Source: Akkermansiaceae bacterium (lineage in GTDB: Bacteria > Verrucomicrobiota > Verrucomicrobiia > Verrucomicrobiales > Akkermansiaceae). From it: DNA of 44,312 nucleotides. Shown here in pieces: positions 16,829 to 25,856 of this stretch. The translations under genes and the position numbers were made by a program. The notes under the pieces were generated by a model. The model saw nothing but the letters and a program-made list of their open reading frames with translations. It ran no database searches and had not been told where the DNA came from. The stretch is taken from NCBI GenBank assembly GCA_903934285.1, contig CAIZNN010000012.1:1-44312 (forward strand), written 5' to 3'. Numbering within the stretch: the first letter of the stretch is position 1; every line of letters starts with the position of its first letter.

Positions 16829-17098
16829 ATGAGCGACACTCCCCAGGAAACCCGCCTCCACCTGCGCAAAACACGCGTCGGGCTGGTCGTATCTAACAAG
16901 ATGGAGAAAACCATCGTCGTCGAACACATTGCGCGTGTTCCCCATCCCAAGTTCAACAAAATCGTCAAGCGCTCCAAGAAGTACTACGTGCACGATGAGG
17001 ACCGCCAGGCCCAAATCGGCGACCGCGTGCGCATCGTCGAGACCCGTCCGTTGTCCAAGCTCAAATGCTGGGCGCTGCAGGAGGTCATCACCCACTGA
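16829..17098 (+). CDS. rpsQ: Ribosomal protein S17
   Basis: S17 binds the 5' domain of 16S rRNA early in 30S assembly. The 89 residues include [46 protein letters not shown] and [24 protein letters not shown]. Size and position are normal. The leader CGCCTAAACTATTCCCAAC has no SD. Confidence 0.97.
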   Translation: MSDTPQETRLHLRKTRVGLVVSNKMEKTIVVEHIARVPHPKFNKIVKRSKKYYVHDEDRQAQIGDRVRIVETRPLSKLKCWALQEVITH

Positions 17099-17153
17099 GC
17101 CGGCTGCGCCTGCGCTCGAATCCTTAATTTCAACTCACAACCATCTCTCTGCC

Positions 17154-17519
17154 ATGATCCAAATGGAAAGCATGATAGCCGTCGCCGACAACACCGGCGC
17201 GCGCTCCGCAAAAATGATTGGCGTGCTGGGCAAACGCACCCGCTCCGCCCGCATCGGCGACGTCATCACCTGCCACATCCGCGATGCCACCCCCACCGCC
17301 TCGGTCAAGAAGGGCAGCGTGGTCAAAGCCGTCATTGTGCGCACCGCCTATCCGATTCGTCGGCCTGATGGTTCGACCCTGCGCTTTGACAGCAATGCGG
17401 TGGTGCTCATCGACAAGGATAACAACCCGCGCGGCACCCGCATTTTCGGGCCGGTGGCCCGTGAACTCCGCGAGAAGGGGTTCATGAAAATCGTCTCTCT
17501 CGCACCCGAGGTGCTCTGA
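17154..17519 (+). CDS. rplN: Ribosomal protein L14
   Basis: L14 forms an intersubunit bridge. The ATG at 17154 gives 121 residues: [63 protein letters not shown] and [29 protein letters not shown], a near-exact family match. The frame is open upstream only as a shadow of rpsQ. The leader ACTCACAACCATCTCTCTGCC has no SD. Confidence 0.97.
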   Translation: MIQMESMIAVADNTGARSAKMIGVLGKRTRSARIGDVITCHIRDATPTASVKKGSVVKAVIVRTAYPIRRPDGSTLRFDSNAVVLIDKDNNPRGTRIFGPVARELREKGFMKIVSLAPEVL

Positions 17520-17559
17520 TGCCAGCCCCCATTCCCAACTCCACACCACTTTCCATCTG

Positions 17560-17793
17560 ATGAGCCAAATCAAGACCCACGTCAAAAAGGGCGATCAAGT
17601 CCAAATCATCGCCGGCAACAACAAAGGCAAACGCGGGCTCGTCCTCAGCGTCAATGCCGCCAAGGGCCAGGTCATCGTCGAAGGCGGCCGGCCGTTGAAG
17701 AAAGCCGTCAAACGCTCCGAAAAAGAACCCGATGGTGGCATCAAAACCATCGACGGCCCGATCCATATCTCCAATGTCAAGAAACTGGCCTGA
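17560..17793 (+). CDS. rplX: Ribosomal protein L24 (short form)
   Basis: L24 initiates 50S assembly. The KOW motif is clear in [36 protein letters not shown], followed by [18 protein letters not shown]. At 77 residues it is about 25 shorter than E. coli L24, and lacks the C-terminal extension. I read this as a short natural form, not a truncation, because the end is typical. Confidence 0.95.
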   Translation: MSQIKTHVKKGDQVQIIAGNNKGKRGLVLSVNAAKGQVIVEGGRPLKKAVKRSEKEPDGGIKTIDGPIHISNVKKLA

Positions 17794-17853
17794 AGCATCC
17801 GCTTCGCGCCGCGCTTAAGCGCCCCATCAACCCCGCGCTGACCCGCCACTGCC

Positions 17854-18456
17854 ATGAGCATCCCGCCCCTACAACAACACTACCAAGACAAGGTCGTCCC
17901 GAACCTCACTCAGAAGTTCGGCTACACCAATCGCCATCAGGTCCCCCGCCTCGAGAAAATCGTGGTCACCTCCTGCATGGGCAAGTCGCCCGACCGCAAA
18001 CTCGCCGTCGATGACGCCGTCAACGAGATCACCAAAATCACCGGGCAACGGCCGTCGATTTCCTTCTCCAAAAAGGCGGTGGCCAACTTCAAACTGCGTG
18101 AGGGCGAACCGCTCGGCGCACGCGTCACGCTGCGGGGTGCCCGCATGTGGGAGTTCATGCACCGCTTCATCCATATCACCGCGCCCAACATCCGCGACTT
18201 CCGCGGGATCTCCTCGAAGTCCTTCGATGGCCGCGGCAACTATGCCTGCGGCATTCAGGACCAGGCGATTTTCCCGGAAATCGAGATCGATCAGATCAAG
18301 CGCCACATTGGCTTCGACCTGATTTTCGTCACCACCGCCGCCACTGATACGGGTGGGCGCGAATTGCTGGCCGAACTCGGCATGCCGTTCCGCGACATGA
18401 AAAAGGCCAACGAAGCCGAGCCTGCCGCCACCCCGGAGGCCGCTGCCGCCCAATAA
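17854..18456 (+). CDS. rplE: Ribosomal protein L5
   Basis: L5 binds 5S rRNA and contacts the P-site tRNA. The 200 residues include YQDKVVPNLTQKFGYTN, VPRLEKIVVTSCMG, ITGQRPSISFSKKAVANFKLREGEPLGARVTLRG and GNYACGIQDQAIFPEIEID. About 20 extra C-terminal residues are A/P/E-rich (EAEPAATPEAAAAQ). The S14 gene, usually next, is absent: rpsH begins 33 bases later. Confidence 0.97.
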   Translation: MSIPPLQQHYQDKVVPNLTQKFGYTNRHQVPRLEKIVVTSCMGKSPDRKLAVDDAVNEITKITGQRPSISFSKKAVANFKLREGEPLGARVTLRGARMWEFMHRFIHITAPNIRDFRGISSKSFDGRGNYACGIQDQAIFPEIEIDQIKRHIGFDLIFVTTAATDTGGRELLAELGMPFRDMKKANEAEPAATPEAAAAQ

Positions 18457-18489
18457 CCCACCGGACCAACCAACCTAGGAATCCCCATT

Positions 18490-18885
18490 ATGGCAGTTCT
18501 AACCGATCCAATCGCCGACTTCTTCACCCGTTTCAAGAATGCTTGCAACGCTGGCAACGAGGAATTCACCGCCCCCTACTCCAAGATCAAGGCCGACATC
18601 GCCCGCATCCTCCAGGAGGAAGGCTACCTCTGGAACTATGAGGTAGTCACCGGCACCCGCACCATGCTCAAGCTCAAACCAAAGTTTCTCGATGGCCGCG
18701 CGGTCCTCACCGACCTCAAGCGTGTCTCCAAACCGGGCCGCCGCCGCTACGTCGGCTTCGATGAAATCCCCCCAGTCATGTCCGGCCTCGGCATCTCGAT
18801 CCTTTCCACTTCGAAAGGCATCATGTCAGGCGGCGCCGCCAAACGTCAGAAACTCGGCGGCGAACTCCTCGCCTCCGTCTGGTAA
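18490..18885 (+). CDS. rpsH: Ribosomal protein S8
   Basis: S8 binds the central domain of 16S rRNA and in E. coli regulates the spc operon. The 131 residues contain MAVLTDPIADFFTRFKNAC, FTAPYSKIKADIARILQEEGYL, SKPGRRRYVGFDEIPPVMSGLGISILSTSKGIMSG and a normal end. TAGGAA upstream is a weak SD. Confidence 0.97.
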   Translation: MAVLTDPIADFFTRFKNACNAGNEEFTAPYSKIKADIARILQEEGYLWNYEVVTGTRTMLKLKPKFLDGRAVLTDLKRVSKPGRRRYVGFDEIPPVMSGLGISILSTSKGIMSGGAAKRQKLGGELLASVW

Positions 18886-18914
18886 CCCCCAACTCGCCAA
18901 AGGAAACTCTTACC

Positions 18915-19454
18915 ATGTCACGAGTCGGTCTCAAACCAATCTCCCTCCCGGAAAAAGTCGCTGTCACACTCGACGGTCGCACTGTCATCGTCGAAGGCCC
19001 CAAAGGCCACCTCGATTTCCGCCTCCCGGACGGCATCTCCCTCAAAAACGAAGACGGTCACGTCGTCGTGTCCCGCGCCAGTGAATTGCGCCTGCACCGT
19101 GCCCTCCACGGCACCGCACGCTCATTGGTCCAAAACATGATCCTCGGCGTCACCCAAGGCTACGTCAAGAATCTCGAAATCCAAGGCGTCGGCCTGCGCG
19201 CCGCGGTCAAGGGGTCGGATCTGGACCTGTCATTGGGCCGGTCCCATCCGCTGCTCCATCCGATTCCGGCCGGGCTGACCGTCACGGTTGCCGACAACAC
19301 CAAGATCAAGGTGGAAGGGATCGATAAGCAACTCGTCGGCCAATTCGCCGCCGAAGTGCGCGCCTACTACCCGCCCGAACCCTACAAGGGTAAAGGCGTC
19401 CGCTACGCCGGTGAACACGTTCGCCGCAAGGAAGGCAAAAGCGTCGGTAAATAA
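18915..19454 (+). CDS. rplF: Ribosomal protein L6
   Basis: L6 sits near the factor-binding site. The 179 residues include [59 protein letters not shown] and the C-terminal [30 protein letters not shown]. An AAAGGA run at about 18899-18904 gives a reasonable SD. Confidence 0.97.
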   Translation: MSRVGLKPISLPEKVAVTLDGRTVIVEGPKGHLDFRLPDGISLKNEDGHVVVSRASELRLHRALHGTARSLVQNMILGVTQGYVKNLEIQGVGLRAAVKGSDLDLSLGRSHPLLHPIPAGLTVTVADNTKIKVEGIDKQLVGQFAAEVRAYYPPEPYKGKGVRYAGEHVRRKEGKSVGK

Positions 19455-19495
19455 TCCCCCTTCGCCGCCCTCACCCCCATTCCCATCTCGGCATT

Positions 19496-19852
19496 ATGAG
19501 CACCATCAATCGCAAGGACATCCGCCGGCGCATTCACGATCGCATCCGGCGCAAAGTCGTCGGCACCGCAGAGCGCCCGCGTCTCGCCGTCCATTATTCC
19601 AATCAGCACATTTACGCGCAAGTCATCGACGACGCCCACGGCCGCACCCTGTGTTCGGCCTCGACGTTGGACAAGTCTTTCGAGACGGCGGCGTCGAATG
19701 TGGCCAGCGCACAGCAAGTCGGCAAACTCCTCGCCGAACGCGCCCTGGCCGCCAGCATCAGCGCCGTGGTCTTCGACCGCGGCGGCCACCTCTACCACGG
19801 AAAAGTCAAAGCCCTCGCCGACGCCGCACGTGAAGGCGGACTCAAATTCTAA
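19496..19852 (+). CDS. rplR: Ribosomal protein L18
   Basis: L18 binds 5S rRNA together with L5. The 118 residues show [41 protein letters not shown], an [26 protein letters not shown] core and the end [18 protein letters not shown]. Size and position are normal; no SD. Confidence 0.97.
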   Translation: MSTINRKDIRRRIHDRIRRKVVGTAERPRLAVHYSNQHIYAQVIDDAHGRTLCSASTLDKSFETAASNVASAQQVGKLLAERALAASISAVVFDRGGHLYHGKVKALADAAREGGLKF

Positions 19853-19865
19853 CGCCCATCCCATC

Positions 19866-20597
19866 ATGGTAACTACCCCTTCTGATTCAACGAACGAACC
19901 GACTGCCCCAGAGGCGGCTGCGCCTCAAGTCGCGGCGGCACCCCCGGTGGCGGTGGCACCCCCGGTGGCGGCAGCGCCCCTGGTGGCGGCCCCGCCCCAA
20001 CGCGAATACCGTGGCGGCGGCCGTGGCGGCCCAGGCGGCGGCGGACAAGGTGGCGGCCAAGGCGGCCGTGGCCGTGGTCCGCGCCGTGAGGAACGAGCCA
20101 CGCCGACGGATGCCGATGGCAACGAGATTTCCGAAAAGGTGGTCTTCATCAATCGTTGCGCCAAGGTGGTCAAAGGCGGCCGGCGCTTCAGCTTCTCTGC
20201 CTTGGTGGTCTCCGGCAACAAGACCGGGCGCGTCGGCTTGGGCTTCGGCAAGGCCAACGAAGTGGCCGATGCCATCAAAAAGGCCAGCGAGAGCGCCAAG
20301 AAGGTGCTCAAGCCCATGTGCATCGTCGATGGCACCATCCCGCATGAAATTTACGCCGAATTTGGCGGTGGCAAGGTGCTGCTCAAGCCGGCCTCGCCGG
20401 GTACCGGCATCATCGCCGGTGGGGGTGTGCGTGCCGTCTGCGAAGCGGTCGGCATCCGCGACATCCTCGCCAAGTCGATGGGGTCCTCCAACCACGCCAA
20501 CGTGGTCAAGGCCACCCTCAAGGCGTTGTCGCAATTGCGCACCCGCGACCAGGTCCTCTCCAGCCGCGGCAAGAAGAAGCGCGAAAAGGCGGTCTAA
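19866..20597 (+). CDS. rpsE: Ribosomal protein S5 with long N-terminal RGG-type extension
   Basis: S5 acts in decoding fidelity at the mRNA entry site. The conserved part starts near residue 87 ([29 protein letters not shown]) and continues with [50 protein letters not shown] and [19 protein letters not shown]. Before it lies an extension of about 75 residues absent from E. coli S5 (167 aa). This is first an A/P/V-rich repeat and then [30 protein letters not shown], an RGG-box-like RNA-binding sequence. The ATG at 19866 is 13 bases after rplR and no later ATG would remove the extension. rpmD (L30) does not follow. Confidence 0.95.
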   Translation: MVTTPSDSTNEPTAPEAAAPQVAAAPPVAVAPPVAAAPLVAAPPQREYRGGGRGGPGGGGQGGGQGGRGRGPRREERATPTDADGNEISEKVVFINRCAKVVKGGRRFSFSALVVSGNKTGRVGLGFGKANEVADAIKKASESAKKVLKPMCIVDGTIPHEIYAEFGGGKVLLKPASPGTGIIAGGGVRAVCEAVGIRDILAKSMGSSNHANVVKATLKALSQLRTRDQVLSSRGKKKREKAV

Positions 20598-20728
20598 AGA
20601 CAGCAGACCGCTGCGCTGCAAGACAAGCTAAAGAAGAGGACGCCTCATCACTCACTCATTGCCACCAACCTTCCCGCCACCGCTTGCGTCCAGTCTTCTG
20701 TCTTCTGTCTCCCAGTCTTCTGTCTCTA
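20598..20728. repeat. Imperfect inverted repeat (AGACAGCAGAC / GTCTTCTGTCT) in the rpmD position
   Basis: The 165-base gap between rpsE and rplO is the largest inside the operon. It starts with AGACAGCAGAC (20598-20608) and ends with three copies of AGTCTTCTGTCT-like sequence (about 20691-20728), the arms being near-complementary. The vocabulary is that of the 4862-5029 element. I find no L30 reading frame here. Confidence 0.6.
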
Positions 20729-20762
20729 TCCGATACCAGATAACTCCCAACTTTTACTCATC

Positions 20763-21212
20763 ATGAACTTACACACACTCAGCCCCAACCCCGGTGCCAA
20801 GCATCGCGTCAAGCGTCTCGGCTGCGGCGAAAGCTCCGGCCACGGCAAGACCTCGTGCAAAGGCAACAAGGGCCAGAAAGCCCGCTCCGGCAGTGGCACC
20901 CGCGTCGGCTTCGAAGGCGGCCAGATGCCGCTGCATCGCCGCTTGCCCAAGCGCGGCTTCAATAACTACGACTTCCGCGATGTGCCCGGCGTGATCAACG
21001 TCGGCGACCTCGATGGCGCGTTTGAAGCCGGTGCCATCGTCGATGAGGCCGCCCTGCGCAACTGCGGCCTGCTCAACGGCCGCTGCGATTACGTCAAAGT
21101 CCTCGGCACCGGCGACATCACCAAGGCGCTGACCCTCGTGGTCAAGACCGCCAGCGCTTCCGCCCGTGAGAAAATCGAAAAAGCCGGTGGCTGCATTCAG
21201 CCGCCCGCTTGA
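20763..21212 (+). CDS. rplO: Ribosomal protein L15
   Basis: L15 is a late-assembling 50S protein. The 149 residues begin MNLHTLSPNPGAKHRVKRLGCGESSGHGKTSCKGNKGQKARSGSGTRVGFEGGQMPLHRRLPKRGFNN, the family signature, and end TASASAREKIEKAGGCIQPPA. It is the last r-protein gene before secY. No SD. Confidence 0.97.
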   Translation: MNLHTLSPNPGAKHRVKRLGCGESSGHGKTSCKGNKGQKARSGSGTRVGFEGGQMPLHRRLPKRGFNNYDFRDVPGVINVGDLDGAFEAGAIVDEAALRNCGLLNGRCDYVKVLGTGDITKALTLVVKTASASAREKIEKAGGCIQPPA

Positions 21213-21309
21213 TCGTGCCTGTCGTCATTTTCGTTCTGCGGTGGGGAAGTGCTGGCGCACTTCCTCGTCGTGTATCTAACCGCCGCATTGTTTCCGTCCC
21301 CTCCAGCTC

Positions 21310-22803
21310 ATGATTTCCGCCTTTGCTAACACCTGGAAAATCCCGGAACTCCGGGACCGCATTCTCTTCACCCTCGCCCTCATCGTCATAGTGCGTTTGG
21401 GCACGCATGTGACTATTCCCGGCGTTGATGCCACCGTCATCAAGGCATGGTTGGATAGCCTGCAAAAACAGGACCCCACCAGTCCCACCGGCGGCATCAC
21501 CGCCCTGCTCACGGTGTTCTCCGGGGGGGGACTCCAACAGGCGGGCATTTTCGCCCTCGGCATCATGCCCTACATCTCGGCCTCCATCGTGGTGCAGCTC
21601 ATGACCGCCATCGTGCCCAAGCTCTCGCGCCTGGCCCGTGAGGATGGCGGCCGCCAGAAAATCACCCAGTATACCCGTTACATCACCATCGGCATCGCCT
21701 TGGTGCAGGGGTTCTTCGTCACCAAGAGCCTGATGAGCCCCGGCAGCATCCCCTACATGGCCGGGGTGGAGAATTTCGGCACGCTGGTGCCCAATCCGAC
21801 CGCGATGTGGATGGCGCTCACCGTTCTAACCATTGTGGCGGGCACCGTGTTGTTGATGTGGATCGGCGATCAGATGACCGAGAAGGGGATCGGCAACGGC
21901 GTTTCCATCATCATCACCGTCAACATCATTTCCGCCCTGCCGGGCGCCCTCATCCAGGCCTGGAAATATTTCACCACCGGGGACAACCAAGGGTACCACT
22001 CGCTGATGATGGTGGTCATGATCGGGCTGTTGTTGGCGGTCATTGCCGCCACCATCTCCATCACCCAGGCCCAGCGCCGCATCGCCGTGCAATATGCCAA
22101 GCGCAACGTCGGGCGCAAACAATTCGGCGGCCAGACCCAATATCTGCCGCTCAAAGTGAACTATGCCGGGGTGATGCCCATCATTTTCGCCTCCGCCGTG
22201 TTGTCGCTGCCGCCGATGATGCTGCAGTGGTTCTTCGCCGGCAAGGCCTGGTCGACCAAACTCTACGGTGAACTCGCCGGCGGCGGCACCTGGTATTACA
22301 TCCTCGGTGGCGTCGGCATTTTCCTGTTCTCCTACTTCTGGGTGGCGATGATGTTCCAGCCCTCGCAGATCGCCGAAGACCTCAAGCGCAATGGCGGCTA
22401 CGTGCCCGGCGTGCGCCCCGGCAAGCCCACCGCCGACTTCCTCGATTTCACCATGACCCGGCTCACCTTCGCCGGTTCCATTTTCCTCACCATCATTTTC
22501 ATCCTGCCGGTGGGGGTGGGTTACCTGGTCGGGTTGCCACCCGGCTCGCTGGTGTTGCAATTTTTCGGCGGCACCTCGCTCCTGATCATGGTCGGCGTGA
22601 TCCTCGATGTCATGCGCCAAGTGGAAACCCACCTGCTGCAAAAACATTACGACGGCTTCCTGCGCAAGGGTAAACTCAAGGGCCGCTACGACCGTCTCAC
22701 CCAGTCCGGGGCCGGCGCCTCACGGCCCGCCCTGGTCTATCTGTGGGTCGTCATCGCCCTTCTCATCGTCTTCGGCATCACGGCATTCATCTACCGAGCC
22801 TAG
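21310..22803 (+). CDS. secY: Preprotein translocase channel subunit SecY
   Basis: SecY is the ten-helix protein-conducting channel of the Sec translocon; its partner SecG is encoded at 38114-38635 and SecE is not in the window. The 497 residues show WKIPELRDRILFTLALIVIVRLGTHVTIPGVD at the start. The plug-region GGLQQAGIFALGIMPYISASIVVQLM, the KLSRLAREDGGRQKITQYTRY cytosolic loop and ADFLDFTMTRLTFAGSIFL follow. It is about 50 residues longer than E. coli SecY, mostly in loops. The leader CGTCCCCTCCAGCTC has no SD. Confidence 0.97.
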   Translation: MISAFANTWKIPELRDRILFTLALIVIVRLGTHVTIPGVDATVIKAWLDSLQKQDPTSPTGGITALLTVFSGGGLQQAGIFALGIMPYISASIVVQLMTAIVPKLSRLAREDGGRQKITQYTRYITIGIALVQGFFVTKSLMSPGSIPYMAGVENFGTLVPNPTAMWMALTVLTIVAGTVLLMWIGDQMTEKGIGNGVSIIITVNIISALPGALIQAWKYFTTGDNQGYHSLMMVVMIGLLLAVIAATISITQAQRRIAVQYAKRNVGRKQFGGQTQYLPLKVNYAGVMPIIFASAVLSLPPMMLQWFFAGKAWSTKLYGELAGGGTWYYILGGVGIFLFSYFWVAMMFQPSQIAEDLKRNGGYVPGVRPGKPTADFLDFTMTRLTFAGSIFLTIIFILPVGVGYLVGLPPGSLVLQFFGGTSLLIMVGVILDVMRQVETHLLQKHYDGFLRKGKLKGRYDRLTQSGAGASRPALVYLWVVIALLIVFGITAFIYRA

Positions 22804-22833
22804 CCGTCTTTTTCAGCCCCCTCCCGCTGCAAG

Positions 22834-23637
22834 GTGTCCCGCCGCGTCCGCATCCCGATCAAGTCCGCGCGGGAAATCGAGCTCATGCGCGCCGCCGGCG
22901 CCATTGCCTCGGCCATCTTGCAGGCGCTCGTCAAGGCCGTCGAGCCCGGCCGCACCACCGCGGACATCGACCAGTTGGCCGCCGAGTTGATGCGCCAGCA
23001 TGAGTGCAAAAGCGCCTTTCTGAATTACCGCGGGTTTCCCGGCTACACCTGCATCTCGGTCAACGAGGAAGTGGTCCACGGCATCGCCGGGCCGCGCCGC
23101 ATCCTGCCGGGCGACATCGTCAAGATCGACGTCGGCATCATCAAGAGCGGGTTCATTGGCGACAATGCCACCACCGTGCCGGTCGGGGACTTGCCGCAGG
23201 CCACCCGGCAGTTGTTAGCCGTGACCGAGCAAGCGCTCTTCGAGGCCATCGACCGCGCCCGGGCCGGCACCAAGCTCGCCGACCTGTGCGGCGCGGTGGA
23301 GGCCTTTGTGGTGCCGCGGGGCTACTCGGTGGTGCGCGAATTTGTCGGCCATGGCGTCGGCCGCCGGCTCCACGAAGAACCGCAGATTCCAAATTTCCGG
23401 CCGCACGGGGTATCCCCGACCCTGCAGCCCGGCATGACCCTCGCCATTGAGCCGATGATCAACGCCGGGGTGGCCACCGTGCGCATCCTGCGCGACGGTT
23501 GGACTGTCATCACCGATGACCGCAAACCCTCCGCTCACTTCGAGCACACCGTCCTGGTCACCCACGGCGAGCCGGAACTGCTCACTTGGCGTCCGCGCGA
23601 AGCCCTCCCGGAAATGTTGGGCCTGGCGCCGCTGTAG
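22834..23637 (+). CDS. map: Methionine aminopeptidase, type I
   Basis: Removes the initiator methionine of nascent proteins. The 267 residues carry the full set of metal ligands and catalytic residues: H82 (VVHG), D99 (KIDVG), D110 (GDNATT), H173 (GHGVG), E206 (AIEPM) and E237 (FEH). The GTG at 22834 gives the family-typical start (RIPIKSAREIELMRAAG). It closes the superoperon, as in many bacteria. infA, rpmJ and the alpha operon genes do not follow here. Confidence 0.96.
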   Translation: MSRRVRIPIKSAREIELMRAAGAIASAILQALVKAVEPGRTTADIDQLAAELMRQHECKSAFLNYRGFPGYTCISVNEEVVHGIAGPRRILPGDIVKIDVGIIKSGFIGDNATTVPVGDLPQATRQLLAVTEQALFEAIDRARAGTKLADLCGAVEAFVVPRGYSVVREFVGHGVGRRLHEEPQIPNFRPHGVSPTLQPGMTLAIEPMINAGVATVRILRDGWTVITDDRKPSAHFEHTVLVTHGEPELLTWRPREALPEMLGLAPL

Positions 23638-23749
23638 CCCTTGGCAGCAGCCGGTCTCTGTCTAACGGTCCGGCAGGCGGGGTTTCGGGTCCGGTGAGGG
23701 ATGCCCCGGTTGCCCGCCCCAGCCGTGAACCGGCGGCAAGGACTCTAGT

Positions 23750-23767
23750 GCGGTGACAAGTCACCGC
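23750..23767. other. Small hairpin between convergent genes (possible bidirectional terminator)
   Basis: GCGGTGA-CAAG-TCACCGC is a perfect 7-bp stem with a 4-base loop, between the end of map and the end of the topoisomerase gene. There is no T-run on either side, so a role as terminator is only plausible. It might instead be a small dispersed palindrome. Confidence 0.35.
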
Positions 23768-23789
23768 CGTCCACGGCGCCGCGGGTGGC

Positions 23790-25637
23790 TCACGCGACTT
23801 GGCGGTCGACGTCTTCGCGGAGGTTTTCGATGATGAAGTCCTGGCGGTCGGGGGTGTTTTTGCCCATGTAGAAGGCCAGCAACTCCTTGACGCCCTTGCC
23901 CTCCTCGTAGGCGACCGGATCGAGCCGCATGTCCGGGCCGATCATGAACTTGAATTCGTCGGGCGAGATTTCCCCGAGGCCTTTGAAGCGGGTGATCTCG
24001 GCATTCTTGCCAAGTTTGGCCAGCGCCTGTTTGCGCTCGTCCTCCTCATAACAATAGATCGTTTCCTTCTTGTTGCGCACCCGGAACAACGGCGTCTGCA
24101 GAATGAACAAATGCCCGTCGCGAATCAGCTCCGGAAAAAATTGCAGGAAAAAGGTCAGCAGCAACAGCCGGATGTGCATGCCATCGACATCGGCATCGGT
24201 GGCGATGACCACCTTGTTGTAGCGCAGGGCGTCCACCCCATCCTCGATGTTGAGGGCGGCCTGCAGCAAGGCGAACTCCTCGTTCTCATAGACGATTTTG
24301 CGCGGCAGGCCGAAGGTGTTGAGCGGCTTGCCACGCAACGAGAACACCGCCTGGATCTCCACGTCGCGGCTCTTGGTGATCGACCCGGAGGCCGAATCCC
24401 CTTCCGTTAGAAACAACGTCGATTCCTCACGCCGCTTGTGTTTGCTGTCGTAGCGGACGCGGCAATCGCGGAGTTTCTTGTTATGGACCTTCGCCTGTTT
24501 CGAGCGTTCGCGGGCGATTTTCTGGATGCCTTTGAGGTCCTTGCGCTCGCGCTCGGCGGCTTGGATGCGTTTTTGAATCGCCTCGGCCACCTGCGGGTTC
24601 TTGTGGAGGTAGTTGTCGAGGTTGGTTTTGAGGAAATTGCCGATGAAGGTGCGCAGCGACTCGCCATCGGGGGTGATTGTGTTAGATCCGAGCTTGGTCT
24701 TGACCTGGCTTTCAAACACCGGCTCGATGATGCGCACGCTCACCGCCGCCTCAATCCCGGCGCGGATGTCGGCCGGCTCGTATTGCTTCTTGTAGAACCC
24801 GCGGATGACCTGCACCAGTTGCTCGCGGAAGGCGGCCAGATGGGTGCCGCCCTGCGAGGTGTTCTGGCCGTTGACGAAGGTGTAGTATTCCTCGCCGCTC
24901 TCGGCGCTGTGGGTGAAGGCGATTTCAATGTCCTTGCCGATGAGATGGACCGGCGGATACAGCGCCTCGTTCTCCATCTCCTCGCGCAACAGATCCAACA
25001 ATCCATCCTTGGCGCGGAATTTCTTGCCGTTGAAAATCATCGTCAGCGCCGGATTGAGATACGAGTAGTAGCGGCACATCTTCTCGACGAACGCCTCGCG
25101 ATACTTCGCCTTGGCCGGAAACACCCCGCGATCCAACTCGAAAGCCAACCGCGTGCCGTTGATCCCGTCATCGCGCCGCGGGTTCTTCATATCCATGGTG
25201 AGCAGACCGCGCGAAAATTCCAGCGCCTTGGTCAACCCGTCGCGCCACGCCTGGACTTCAAAAAATGACGACAGGGCATTGACCGCCTTGATGCCGACGC
25301 CATTGAGGCCGACGGATTTCTTGAACGCCTCGCTATCGTATTTGGCGCCGGTGTTGATTTGGGCGGCACAATCGAACAACTTGCCGAGCGGAATGCCGCG
25401 GCCGAAATCGCGCACCTCCACCCGCCCCTCGTCATCGATGACCACCTGGATTTCCTTGCCGTAGCCCATGATGTGCTCGTCAATCGAATTGTCGATGGCC
25501 TCTTTGAGCAAAATATAGAGGCCGTCGTCCGGCGATGACCCGTCCCCCAGCTTGCCAATATACATGCCCGGGCGCATGCGAATGTGCTCGCGCCAGTCCA
25601 AGGACTTGATGTCCGCTTCCGTGTAATCCGCTGCCAT
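23790..25637 (-). CDS. parE: Type IIA DNA topoisomerase subunit B (ParE/GyrB family)
   Basis: ATPase subunit of topoisomerase IV or a gyrase relative. The 615 residues contain the GHKL ATP-binding site ([11 protein letters not shown] with E46 and N50; DFGRGIP at 77-83; [14 protein letters not shown] at 110-123). The transducer domain is followed by a charged helical stretch (about 355-395). The TOPRIM domain has TEGDSASGS (411-419) and [17 protein letters not shown] (481-497). Length and sequence fit the ParE-like branch found in Bacteroidota and Verrucomicrobiota better than GyrB of about 800 residues. The A subunit is not in the window, so ParE versus GyrB rests on sequence impression only. 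No SD. Confidence 0.88.
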   Translation of the reverse strand: MAADYTEADIKSLDWREHIRMRPGMYIGKLGDGSSPDDGLYILLKEAIDNSIDEHIMGYGKEIQVVIDDEGRVEVRDFGRGIPLGKLFDCAAQINTGAKYDSEAFKKSVGLNGVGIKAVNALSSFFEVQAWRDGLTKALEFSRGLLTMDMKNPRRDDGINGTRLAFELDRGVFPAKAKYREAFVEKMCRYYSYLNPALTMIFNGKKFRAKDGLLDLLREEMENEALYPPVHLIGKDIEIAFTHSAESGEEYYTFVNGQNTSQGGTHLAAFREQLVQVIRGFYKKQYEPADIRAGIEAAVSVRIIEPVFESQVKTKLGSNTITPDGESLRTFIGNFLKTNLDNYLHKNPQVAEAIQKRIQAAERERKDLKGIQKIARERSKQAKVHNKKLRDCRVRYDSKHKRREESTLFLTEGDSASGSITKSRDVEIQAVFSLRGKPLNTFGLPRKIVYENEEFALLQAALNIEDGVDALRYNKVVIATDADVDGMHIRLLLLTFFLQFFPELIRDGHLFILQTPLFRVRNKKETIYCYEEDERKQALAKLGKNAEITRFKGLGEISPDEFKFMIGPDMRLDPVAYEEGKGVKELLAFYMGKNTPDRQDFIIENLREDVDRQVA

Positions 25638-25856
25638 AAGTGAGGTAATGTTTCGGCTTTCTTAAACGCCCGGCGTCGCGCATGCAAGTCTTGGTTTGGA
25701 GTCTTTATTTGGAGCGGCGCGCTGAGAGCGGCGGCGGCGGCGGCGTGCGGCGCGGCCCGGCTTCATTGTGATGGCCACGGCGTGGTCGGCGTCGGGCCCA
25801 GCCCGGCCGGCCACCAGGTCTTGAATTCCGGCCGATCTGCGGCACAGTGGCGGCGG

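Noticed and set aside
20598-20762. Hidden rpmD (L30) gene
   Set aside because: No frame of about 58 codons with the L30 pattern exists in the 165-base gap. The sequence is an inverted repeat with pyrimidine-rich arms.
23638-23789. infA or rpmJ after map
   Set aside because: The 150-base gap has no short frame resembling IF1 or L36, only a small palindrome.
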